Assembly: GCA_003452185.1 (NCBI GenBank)
Contig: DMJJ01000456.1
Span: forward strand, 1 to 7,344
DNA length: 7,344 bases
From: Verrucomicrobiales bacterium
Lineage (GTDB): Bacteria > Verrucomicrobiota > Verrucomicrobiia > Limisphaerales > UBA11320
Direction: 5' to 3'
Positions 1 to 6,572 of the stretch are shown here, in pieces (the stretch's first letter is position 1; every line of letters starts with the position of its first letter). The notes under the pieces were generated by a model that saw only the letters and a program-made list of their open reading frames with translations, had not been told where the DNA came from and did not search any database. The translations under genes and the position numbers were made by a program.

Positions 1-2
1 TG

Positions 3-1434
3 CTTGAGGACAACAACGTGGCGCAGGATGGAAACGCCCATGACAACGTGGCGTACGGGATCTCGGGCAACGCGTTCGAGGTGCACGGGTACGGGCAGGT
101 GTTCCACAACCAGGCGTACGACTCGACGACCGGGTTTGCCCTGGCGGGGGCGTCGGGGACGGTGCACGACAACACGGCGTGGGCGAACTCAAACGGGTTC
201 TGGGCCAACAGCGGGACGGTTGCAAACAACCGGGCGTATGGGAACACGACCGGGATCACGATGACGAATGGTTGGGTGACGGTGACGGGGAACCGGGTGT
301 ACGACAACAGCCAGACGGGGATCTGGGCGGATCCGTACAGCGGGAACAACTACATCACGAACAACCTGGTGTATGACAACTCGGGCCGTGGGATCCAGCT
401 GAACGGGGTGCAGCGCGGCGGCTACACGATGACGGTGTCGAACAACACGGTGATGGAGCTCGGGAGCAACGCGATCGAGGTGCTGTCGAACAGCCAGAAC
501 GTGGTGCTGAGGAACAACATCCTCTGGTCCGGCGGGACGGGACACTACACGCTGGTGGTGGCGGACGCGGCGCAGCAGGGATTCTCGAGCGACTACAACG
601 ACTTTTACACGACGGACGGGGCGCGGCTGGGGCAGTGGCAGAACGCGTTTGGGACGCTGGCGGACTGGCGCTATGAGCTCGGGTTCGACACGCACTCGAT
701 CTATGCGGACCCGATGTTTGTGTCGCCCGCCGGGGCTGACGGGATCCGGGGCTGGGGATCGGGCGAGGGGCTGAAGTTTGAGTACTTCGGGACGCAGGAC
801 TTCACGGGGACGCCGGTGACGACGCTCTATGACCGTGTGATTGCGTATGGGGCGACGTGGGGGTCGTTCCGCGGGCTGCCGGGTCCCGGGGACAACCAGA
901 GCTTCCGGTGGACGGGTGAGATCTACCTGGCGCAGGCCGGGACGTATACGTTCGACGCGGCGACGCTGACGTCGCAGCGGCTGACGATCAACGGGACGGT
1001 GGTGATCGACGACTTCACGAACCCGTCGCGCGGGGAGAAGTTTGGGACGTATGTGGCGGCGTCGGCGGGATGGGTGACGCTGAAGTTTGAGGTGGCGGAC
1101 ACGGGGGGACCGGTGGAGGCGTACCTGGCGTGGTCGACACCGGACAACTCGACGTTCAGGTGGATCCGTGAGTATGAGCCAGTGGGAGCCGGGGCCGCGG
1201 GGATCGGAGCGGAGCACTCGGTGCTGAGGTATAACGCTGGCGGAGTATCGACGGGGTTGGATGACGACTTCCACCTCTCGTCGGCGGCCGGGAGCTATCA
1301 TGGCGGGAACTGGCTTGCGGACCCCGGGACATCGCCTGCGATCGATGGAGGGGACCTGGCCTCGGCGTTTGCGCTCGAGGCGGCGGCCAACGGATCGCGG
1401 GTCAACCTCGGCTTCGAGGGCAACACCCCCGAGG
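3..1434 (+). repeat. Beta-helix module 1 (protein-level copy 1), split by PA14
   Basis: Tandem beta-helix coils of roughly 21-24 residues carry Asn ladders such as NNRAYGNTTGI, GNRVYDNSQTGI and NNLVYDNSGRGI. The helix ends in SDYNDFYTTDG (near 588-617), then ADPMFV (705-722), and closes after the PA14 insertion with GLDDDFHL (1254-1277) and a PAIDGGD-type motif. Similar anchors recur in the same order in the module at 1749-4124. The ADPxF...FHL...IDxGD signature is known at the end of many bacterial right-handed helix proteins. The module probably begins upstream of the window. Confidence 0.8.
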
Positions 1435-4400
1435 CGTCGCATTCGAGCAGCCGCCTGATCCAGCTGCTCACCCTGACCGGCGGGGAGAAAGTCCGCCAGG
1501 GCCAGGCGGCCCTCATCCTCTGGAGATCGGCCGGTCTGGCCTCCGGTGACCTGCTCTCGGTGGAATTCTCAGCCGACGGCGGCCTGACCTGGACTCAGGT
1601 GGCCACCAGTCGCGTGAATGACGGCGGGTTCGCCTGGAACCCCACCACCCCGACCCAGAAGGGGATGATCCGCCTCACCAGCCTGTCGCACCGCGAGGTG
1701 GTCGACATCTCGAACGACACCTTCGTGGTGGGCACCGCCACCCGCAGCTTCTACGTCAACGACGGGACCACCGCGGGCGACCAGTACACGTCCGCGGTGG
1801 GGAACAACGCCAACAGCGGCACGACGCGGAACGACCCGATGGCCTCCCTGAACGCCCTGCTCGCGGCCTATGCCCTGGGGCCTGGCGACGTTGTCTATGT
1901 CGACACCGGCGTCTACAACCTTCCGACCAACGTCCGCATCACGGCGGCCGACTCGGGGGTGACGATCATTGGCCCGAGCTCCGCGGCCCCCATGGGGATT
2001 GATTACGCCCGATCGGTGCTTGCCGACGCCCCGCTGGCCTACTACCGGTTCGGGGATATCACCGGCACGGTGGCCAAGGATGCCTCCGGCAACCACCTCG
2101 ACGCCACCTACTCGTCGGGGGTGAGCCTCGGGGCCCCGGGCGTCATCGCGGGCGACAGCGACACCTCCGCCTCGTTCAGCGGCACCAACAGCTATGTTCA
2201 GCTCCCGACGGGACTCAACCCGTTCACCAACGGCCTGACCCTTGAGGCCTGGATCTTCCCGACCGCCAACACCAGCTACCAGCGCTACTTCGATCTCGGC
2301 AATGGGCAGGCGAACAACAACATCCTGTTCCTGCGGAGCTCCACCTCGAACGACCTCTACGTGCAGGCGTTCAGCGGCGCGACGGCCGGCCCCACCGTCA
2401 TCGCCTGGGGGGTGCTGGAGCTCAACACTTGGCAGCACATCGCCGCAACGATCGCCCCGGACGGGTCGACGGTCATCTACAAGAACGGTCGCGTGGTCGC
2501 CTCCGGCAGCGTCAACCCCCTCCCGAACGAGGTGTTGAACAGCAGCTACATCGGCCAGAGCAACTGGCCCATTGATGCCCCCTACACGGGGAGGATCGAC
2601 GAGGCGGCCATCTACGGGACGGTCCTCCAGCCCGACCGGATCGCCGCGCACTACTACACCGGGACGGCCCAGGGGGCGCTCTTCTACCGCGGGAACGTCG
2701 GCTCCGGGCGCTACGCGCTGGAGATCGATGCTGCAACGGACGTCACCCTCAGCAATCTCCGGTTCACCGGGGCGGAGCAGGGGTTTGTGGCCTTCAACGC
2801 CGACCGCCTGACGCTGACCGGAAACGTCTCCTTCAACAACGCGCTGCGCGGATACTACGTCGAGACCGACGTCGAGGATGCCGTGATCCGGAACAACATC
2901 GCGTATGGGACAACCGGCCGCGCCGAGAACGATCAGGACGTCGGCTTCTACCTCCGGGGCACCCGCATGACGGTCGATGGGAACACGGCCTACAAGATCG
3001 GCTCGCAGTTCGGCGATGGAATCTACATTGATTCGGCCAACAGCCTGACCTTCACCCACAACCTGGCGTACAACAACACGAACGGGTTCACCGTCTATCT
3101 CTCCCAGGGGACGCTCCACGACAACGAGGCGCGCGACAACAGCCGCGGCCTCCTGGCGTACGACAGCGATGGGGCTCAACGCTCCACGGTCTACGCCAAC
3201 AAGCTGCATGACAACGATACGGGTCTCTGGCTCGAGCCTACCGTCGAGGCCTACAACAACCTGGTGACTTCGAACCGGGGCCCCGGCATCTTTGTTAACA
3301 GCAACGCCAACGATGAGACGTGGGTCCACGACAACTACGTGGTGAGAAACGCCCTCGGCATCCAGGCCCGCGCGGGGCGCGTCTACCAGAACCGGATCGT
3401 CGGGAACACCGGCACCGGCCTGCTCCTCGACTACAGCGGGGTGTACGCCAGCGCGAACGTGGTGTACGGGAACGCCATCGGGATCGAGATCGACGGGTAT
3501 TACGCGGGCGGAAGCCAGGTGCTGAACAACCTCGTCTACCAGAACGCCAACTTCGGGGTCTACCTCCACGGGGTGCAGTACAACGGGTCGGTGCGCATCG
3601 TGAACAACACGATCTACCACGACATCGGGAGCGCCTTCCGGATGGAGAACAGCACCCAGGTGGCCCTGCTGTACAACAACATCATCGTGATCAACGGCGG
3701 CTACGGCATCGAGGTGATCGGGAACGCGACCGGGTTCGACAGCAACTGGAACGACATCTACACGACGCGCCCCGGCGCCAGCATCGGAAAGTTCCAGGAC
3801 TCGGCGAAGTCCGACACCCTGGATGCCTGGCGCACGGCGTCGGGCAAGGATGCGGCAAGCATCGCCGCCGACCCGCTCTTCATCGACGCGGACGGGCCGG
3901 ACAACCTCCTCGGCTGGACCCAGCCGGATCCGCAGAGCCAGTTCGCCGACTTCGGCCTGGATGACAACTACCATCTCCGCGGGCACTCACCCGTGATCGA
4001 TGCCGGCAACAGCAGCGTCGGCCCGGCCCTCGATTCCGAGGGGGCCGCCCGGGTGGACGACCTCGCCACGATCAACACCGGCGCAGGCCCGTACCGCTTC
4101 TACGACCTCGGGGCCTTCGAGTTCACCGGCTCCAGCGCCGACATCCTCCCGCCGGTGGTTCTTGGGCTCTCGCCCATCGGGATGCAGAACAACACCCTGA
4201 GAAACATCCATGTCAGCGGCTTCACGATCCACTTCAGCGAGCCGCTCCAGCCGACCAGCGCCCTGAGCTCCGCCGTCTACTCCCTCGTGGAAGCGGGCCC
4301 TGATCATCTGCTGGGGAACGGGGATGACGTCCCTGTGACCATCGCCGACATCGGCTACGTCCCCGGCAGCCAGGATGTGTTCCTCCACCTGACCGGGGAG

Positions 4401-6572
4401 CTTCCGGACGGCATCTACCGCCTGACGCTCCTCAGCGGCGCCGGGGCATCGCTCGTGGATCGCTCGGGGAACGCCCTCGACGGCGATGCCAACGGGACGG
4501 CGGGCGGGAACTTCTCCCGCGACTTCCGCCTCGACCTGACCGCCCCCGTGGTCGCGTCGGTCACCCCGAGCGGCTCGGTCGCATCGACGCCCAATCGGAT
4601 CACCGTCGTATTCCAGGAAAACCTCCAGATGGACGCCGCCAAGGTGACCAACCTGGCCAACTACGGGCTGATCTCCTCGGTCGACGAGCAGTTTGGGAAC
4701 GCGGACGATGTGAACGAGGCGGCCCGCATCACCGGGGTCACCTTTGACGCGGCGACCAAGACGGCCACCCTCACCCTGACCGGGGCGCTGCCCGCCCGCC
4801 GCTACCAGCTCACCCTCCGCGCCGCGATCACGGACCAGGTCGGGAACCAGCTGGGCAACGGAGCCGACTCTGTCACCCTCATCGACGTCGGGGTGCCGGT
4901 GCTCGATCCCGTGGGGAACCGTTCGGTCTACGACAGCAACACCCTCTCCTTCACCGCCACCGCGACCGATCCCGACCACACGGGCGCCCTCACCTTCACC
5001 CTCGGGGCCGGGGCACCGGCCGGGGCGAAGATCAGCACGGCAGGTCTCTTCACCTGGACGCCCGGTGAGGCCTTGGCCGGTCAGGTGGTCCAGGTGACGA
5101 TCCGGGTCACCGACCAGAACACGCCCGCGCTGTCGGACTCCGAGACCATCGCGATCAGCGTGCTCCCGAACCCCGCGCCCGTCGTCCAGAGCTTCACCGT
5201 GAACGACGGTTCCGCCCAGCGGTCGTATATCCGGAGCCTCTCCCTGGGCTTCAACATCGACATCTCAGGAGCGCTCACCCTCGGGACGGGCCTGTCGCTG
5301 GTGAATCTCACCACCGGGGCCGCGGTTCCGGGCGGGGCCCTGGCCTTGAGCTTCCTGCCGGGCGGGAACACGGCCGTGCTCACCTTCCCAGGGCTCGCCG
5401 GGGGGCTTCTCCCCGACGGGAACTACCGCCTCACGGTCCGGGCCGCGGGGATCGTCGGGCCGCATGGGAAGCCGATGGCAGCCGATGCGACCTTCACCTT
5501 CTCGGCGCTGACCGGGGACCTGAACGGCGACGGCGTCGTCAACTCGGTCGACTTGTTGCTGGTCTGGCAGGAGCTTCTGAAACCGGCCGCCTCGCGCAGC
5601 CTCGCGGTCGATGTCAACGGGGATGGGCAGGTCAACCAGGCCGACCTCGACCTGCTGAAGGCAAACTACCTCGCCTCGACCCAGGCAACGGCCCCCCGGT
5701 TCCTTGGCTCGACGGTGAACTCCGGGCTGACGCAGCGTTCGCGGCTGGCGAGCCTCGCGCTTCAATTCGACGCCAACGTGGGGGCGAGCCTCACGGCTGC
5801 GGATTTCATCCTGAAGAACACCACCACCCAGGCGGTCGTGACCGGGCTGACGGTCTTCTTCGATCCCGTGTTGCGCCAGGCAACCGTGACGGCCCCGGCG
5901 CTGGCCGACGGCAACTACGACCTCACGGTGATCGCTGCGGGAATCACCGACGCTAAAGGGACCCCGATGGCGGCCGATGTCCACGTCGGGTTCTTCATCC
6001 TGGCGGGTGACGCCAATGGCGATCGCGTGGTGAATGATCTGGATCTTCTCCAAGTCTGGCAGGACACGACACGTCCCGCAGCGAGTCGCAGCCTCAACAA
6101 CGATCTCACGGGGGATGCCCAGGTGACGGCCGCGGACGTGGCCGTGGTGGAGGCTCACTACCTGGCAACGCTGGCCCCGGCCCCGGTGCCGCCGACGCTC
6201 CAGCTCCGCTCCATCGGGCTGGCCGACGGGGCGGTGGTCATCGACCCGGTCGCGACCCCGTTGAGCCTCGCCAACCCGCCCCCCGCGACCCAGGGGGCGG
6301 CGACGGCCCCGATGACGCCTTCGGCGGCCCCCGCTCGCAGCCTGATCGGGGCCTCAAGTCCCGTTGCGCCCGCAGCGGTCGCCGGACGGGAGCCGTGGCT
6401 CTCGACCGGGTCCGGGGTGTTCGCTCCGTTCTGGGCCCGGAAGCCTGTCGTTGGATTTGAACAGCCGTCCGAGGAACGAGGCACCGACCTGTGGCAGTCC
6501 CTCCGTGAGGAGGGGTTCCGCCCCAGGGGCGTCCACCGCAGGGGGCCGCAAAACCCGGGATCACGCTTATGA
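3..6572 (+). CDS. Giant secreted multidomain protein: beta-helix, PA14, LamG, Ig-like and dockerin domains (5' partial)
   Basis: The frame is open to the left edge (Leu-Glu-Asp-Asn-Asn precede the GTG at 18), so the real start and signal peptide lie upstream; 2189 residues are visible. Residues here count the codon at 18 as 1. Order: Asn-rich beta-helix (1-250), PA14 (251-389), helix closing segment (390-472), Kre9/Knh1-like sandwich (about 482-575), second helix (578-1370) containing LamG (about 662-885), two SbsA-like Ig domains (1378-1625), He_PIG/cadherin-like domain (1626-1715), two Ig-plus-dockerin units (1717-2052), and a Pro/Ala-rich then basic tail. These modules are known in exported proteins that bind or degrade glycans or mediate adhesion. 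I see no clear catalytic residues, although a beta-helix could be a polysaccharide lyase or merely structural. The location is inferred to be extracellular or cell surface. The gene overlaps the next one by four bases. The reading frame is certain; the exact role is unknown. Confidence 0.95.
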   Translation, partial: LEDNNVAQDGNAHDNVAYGISGNAFEVHGYGQVFHNQAYDSTTGFALAGASGTVHDNTAWANSNGFWANSGTVANNRAYGNTTGITMTNGWVTVTGNRVYDNSQTGIWADPYSGNNYITNNLVYDNSGRGIQLNGVQRGGYTMTVSNNTVMELGSNAIEVLSNSQNVVLRNNILWSGGTGHYTLVVADAAQQGFSSDYNDFYTTDGARLGQWQNAFGTLADWRYELGFDTHSIYADPMFVSPAGADGIRGWGSGEGLKFEYFGTQDFTGTPVTTLYDRVIAYGATWGSFRGLPGPGDNQSFRWTGEIYLAQAGTYTFDAATLTSQRLTINGTVVIDDFTNPSRGEKFGTYVAASAGWVTLKFEVADTGGPVEAYLAWSTPDNSTFRWIREYEPVGAGAAGIGAEHSVLRYNAGGVSTGLDDDFHLSSAAGSYHGGNWLADPGTSPAIDGGDLASAFALEAAANGSRVNLGFEGNTPEASHSSSRLIQLLTLTGGEKVRQGQAALILWRSAGLASGDLLSVEFSADGGLTWTQVATSRVNDGGFAWNPTTPTQKGMIRLTSLSHREVVDISNDTFVVGTATRSFYVNDGTTAGDQYTSAVGNNANSGTTRNDPMASLNALLAAYALGPGDVVYVDTGVYNLPTNVRITAADSGVTIIGPSSAAPMGIDYARSVLADAPLAYYRFGDITGTVAKDASGNHLDATYSSGVSLGAPGVIAGDSDTSASFSGTNSYVQLPTGLNPFTNGLTLEAWIFPTANTSYQRYFDLGNGQANNNILFLRSSTSNDLYVQAFSGATAGPTVIAWGVLELNTWQHIAATIAPDGSTVIYKNGRVVASGSVNPLPNEVLNSSYIGQSNWPIDAPYTGRIDEAAIYGTVLQPDRIAAHYYTGTAQGALFYRGNVGSGRYALEIDAATDVTLSNLRFTGAEQGFVAFNADRLTLTGNVSFNNALRGYYVETDVEDAVIRNNIAYGTTGRAENDQDVGFYLRGTRMTVDGNTAYKIGSQFGDGIYIDSANSLTFTHNLAYNNTNGFTVYLSQGTLHDNEARDNSRGLLAYDSDGAQRSTVYANKLHDNDTGLWLEPTVEAYNNLVTSNRGPGIFVNSNANDETWVHDNYVVRNALGIQARAGRVYQNRIVGNTGTGLLLDYSGVYASANVVYGNAIGIEIDGYYAGGSQVLNNLVYQNANFGVYLHGVQYNGSVRIVNNTIYHDIGSAFRMENSTQVALLYNNIIVINGGYGIEVIGNATGFDSNWNDIYTTRPGASIGKFQDSAKSDTLDAWRTASGKDAASIAADPLFIDADGPDNLLGWTQPDPQSQFADFGLDDNYHLRGHSPVIDAGNSSVGPALDSEGAARVDDLATINTGAGPYRFYDLGAFEFTGSSADILPPVVLGLSPIGMQNNTLRNIHVSGFTIHFSEPLQPTSALSSAVYSLVEAGPDHLLGNGDDVPVTIADIGYVPGSQDVFLHLTGELPDGIYRLTLLSGAGASLVDRSGNALDGDANGTAGGNFSRDFRLDLTAPVVASVTPSGSVASTPNRITVVFQENLQMDAAKVTNLANYGLISSVDEQFGNADDVNEAARITGVTFDAATKTATLTLTGALPARRYQLTLRAAITDQVGNQLGNGADSVTLIDVGVPVLDPVGNRSVYDSNTLSFTATATDPDHTGALTFTLGAGAPAGAKISTAGLFTWTPGEALAGQVVQVTIRVTDQNTPALSDSETIAISVLPNPAPVVQSFTVNDGSAQRSYIRSLSLGFNIDISGALTLGTGLSLVNLTTGAAVPGGALALSFLPGGNTAVLTFPGLAGGLLPDGNYRLTVRAAGIVGPHGKPMAADATFTFSALTGDLNGDGVVNSVDLLLVWQELLKPAASRSLAVDVNGDGQVNQADLDLLKANYLASTQATAPRFLGSTVNSGLTQRSRLASLALQFDANVGASLTAADFILKNTTTQAVVTGLTVFFDPVLRQATVTAPALADGNYDLTVIAAGITDAKGTPMAADVHVGFFILAGDANGDRVVNDLDLLQVWQDTTRPAASRSLNNDLTGDAQVTAADVAVVEAHYLATLAPAPVPPTLQLRSIGLADGAVVIDPVATPLSLANPPPATQGAATAPMTPSAAPARSLIGASSPVAPAAVAGREPWLSTGSGVFAPFWARKPVVGFEQPSEERGTDLWQSLREEGFRPRGVHRRGPQNPGSRL
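768..1185 (+). other. PA14 domain-coding segment
   Basis: The segment opens with GLKFEYFGTQDFTGTPVTT and continues through SFRWTGEIYLAQAGTYTFDA, LTINGTVVIDD, VTLKFEVADTGGPVEAYLAW and a closing FRWIREYEP. This is the typical order of a PA14 beta-barrel: a YYxxxxF-like start, the WxGxIxxxxAGTYTF core, an xINGxxVID strand and a WxxP-type end. PA14 domains commonly bind glycans or sit in glycosidases and adhesins. Here it lies between the ADPMFV and DDDFHL anchors of the first helix module, so it looks inserted into that module. Confidence 0.85.
1461..1740 (+). other. Kre9/Knh1-like sandwich domain-coding segment
   Basis: The segment shows the pattern of the Kre9/Knh1 family of extracellular sandwiches: TGGEKVRQGQAALILWRSAG, then LLSVEFSADGGLTWTQVAT, then an FAWNPTTPTQKGMIRLTSL strand and a VVDISNDTFVV end. 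The W(R/T)S followed by a SxDGGxTW strand is the recognisable core. It links the two helix modules and is probably a spacer or binding sandwich without enzymatic activity. The assignment rests on motif resemblance only. Confidence 0.6.
1749..4124 (+). repeat. Beta-helix module 2 (protein-level copy 2), containing LamG
   Basis: The module starts with FYVNDGTTAGDQYTSAVGNN and a GPGDVVYVDTGVYN cap, the usual opening of pectate-lyase-like helices, followed by VTIIGP (1959-1976). After a LamG insertion the helix resumes at LFYRGNVGSGRYALEI (2679) and continues through many coils with Asn ladders (NNLAYNN, NNLVTSN, NNLVYQNANFGVYL). It ends with SNWNDIYTTRPG (from 3741), ADPLFI (3867-3884), GLDDNYHL (3954-3977), SPVIDAGN and YDLGAFEF (ending 4124). 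The end anchors match module 1. No catalytic Asp/Lys/Arg set of a polysaccharide lyase can be assigned by eye. Confidence 0.8.
2001..2673 (+). other. LamG/concanavalin A-like domain-coding segment
   Basis: The segment opens with VLADAPLAYYRFGD and DASGNHLDATY. It continues with ASFSGTNSYVQLP, LTLEAWIFPTANTSYQRYF, WQHIAATIAPDGSTVIYKNG and YTGRIDEAAIYGTVLQPDRI, and closes with AAHYYTG. This is the standard strand order of a LamG-type jelly roll, seen in many exported proteins and often associated with glycan binding. It interrupts the early turns of helix module 2, between VTIIGP and LFYRGN. Confidence 0.9.
4149..4890 (+). other. Two SbsA-like Ig domain-coding segments
   Basis: The first copy (about 4149-4538) has PPVVLGLSPIG, FTIHFSEPLQPTSA, YSLVEAGPDHLLGNGDDV and LPDGIYRLTLLSGAGASLVD. 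The second (about 4539-4890) has APVVASVTPSG, ITVVFQENLQMD, a GNADDV loop, ATLTLTGALPARRYQLTL and ITDQVGNQLG. The order of a PxV start, VxFxExL strand, GNxDDV loop, YxLTL strand and xDxxGN end is typical of SbsA-like Ig domains in surface proteins. They are probably rigid spacers that project the helices from the cell or connect them to the dockerins. Confidence 0.8.
4893..5162 (+). other. He_PIG/cadherin-like Ig domain-coding segment
   Basis: VPVLDPVGNRSVYDSNTLSF, TATATDPD, LTFTLGAGAPAGAKI, GLFTWTPGEALAGQVVQVTI and VTDQNTPALSDSETI follow the classic putative-Ig (He_PIG) plan. In that plan a GNRxV opening is followed by TATDPD, a GLFTWTP strand and a VTVRVTDxxxP closing. The TDPD and DQNTP motifs resemble calcium-binding cadherin-type loops. 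The likely role is that of a spacer domain. Confidence 0.8.
5166..5685 (+). repeat. Ig-like plus dockerin unit 1
   Basis: The Ig-like part (VNDGSAQRSYIRSLSLGF, then LPDGNYRLTVRAAGI and KPMAADATFTF) leads straight into a dockerin. Loop 1 is DLNGDGVVNSVD (from 5517) and loop 2 is DVNGDGQVNQAD (from 5610). Both have Asp, Asn and Asp at positions 1, 3 and 5 and Asp at 12, so both look competent for calcium. A helix (LLLVWQELLKPAASRSL) joins them. Dockerins bind cohesins in cellulosomes, but in Planctomycetota and Verrucomicrobiota many such domains have no known partner. Confidence 0.9.
5691..6173 (+). repeat. Ig-like plus dockerin unit 2 (partly degenerate loops)
   Basis: This is a second copy of the preceding unit: VNSGLTQRSRLASLALQF, LADGNYDLTVIAAGI and TPMAADVHVGF, then a dockerin. 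Loop 1 is DANGDRVVNDLD (from 6009), with Arg in place of the usual Gly at position 6. Loop 2 is DLTGDAQVTAAD (from 6102), with Thr at position 3 and Ala at position 6. The linker helix PAASRSL is identical to that of unit 1. Calcium binding of the second loop may be weaker; that is inference from the substitutions. Confidence 0.88.
6174..6569 (+). other. C-terminal Pro/Ala-rich linker and basic tail of the giant protein
   Basis: After the last dockerin comes a low-complexity stretch rich in Pro and Ala (such as APAPVPPTLQL and PPPATQGAATAPMTPSAAP). A less repetitive section follows (WLSTGSGVFAPFWARKP, then GTDLWQSLREEGF), ending in a basic RPRGVHRRGPQNPGSRL. I recognise no domain and no PEP-CTERM, LPXTG or type IX sorting signal. 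It might be a disordered tether. Confidence 0.6.
6569..6572 (+). promoter_or_regulatory. ATGA stop-start overlap (translational coupling)
   Basis: The TGA of the giant gene (6570-6572) overlaps the ATG of the next gene (6569-6571). Such overlaps usually mean the downstream gene is translated by re-initiating or locally recruited ribosomes. The only purine-rich tract nearby, GAGGAGGGG at 6507-6515, is over 50 bases upstream and too distant to act as a normal ribosome binding site. The downstream gene therefore probably depends on translation of the giant gene, which ties the two products in expression. Confidence 0.85.

Noticed and set aside
18..20. GTG at 18 as the true start of the giant gene
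   Set aside because: The frame is open upstream to the window edge and encodes helix-type residues (LEDNN). There is no signal peptide or ribosome binding site, and the start would fall inside a helix coil.
4..264. Short + strand frames overlapping the giant gene (such as 4-264, 3320-3964 and 6364-6579)
   Set aside because: Arg/Pro/Thr-rich shadow translations in alternative frames of GC-rich DNA, without start signals or recognisable domains.
120..530. Short recurring DNA words (AACAAC, GACAAC, ACGGGG) as a DNA-level tandem repeat or CRISPR-like array
   Set aside because: They follow the Asn and Gly ladder of the beta-helix coils in one frame, with irregular spacing and no conserved repeat-spacer pattern. 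They reflect protein constraint.
189..6158. Series of very long antisense open frames, including one of 805 codons at 1569-3986
   Set aside because: They lie in the antisense frame that pairs codon-on-codon with the sense gene, where stops need sense TTA, CTA or TCA codons. These are rare in this GC-rich gene. The translations are Val/Arg/Gly/Asp-rich without domains, while the sense frame has clear domains throughout.
6507..6515. GAGGAGGGG as ribosome binding site for the second gene
   Set aside because: It is over 50 bases from the ATG at 6569 and no in-frame start codon lies at proper spacing after it. It encodes ordinary residues of the giant's tail.
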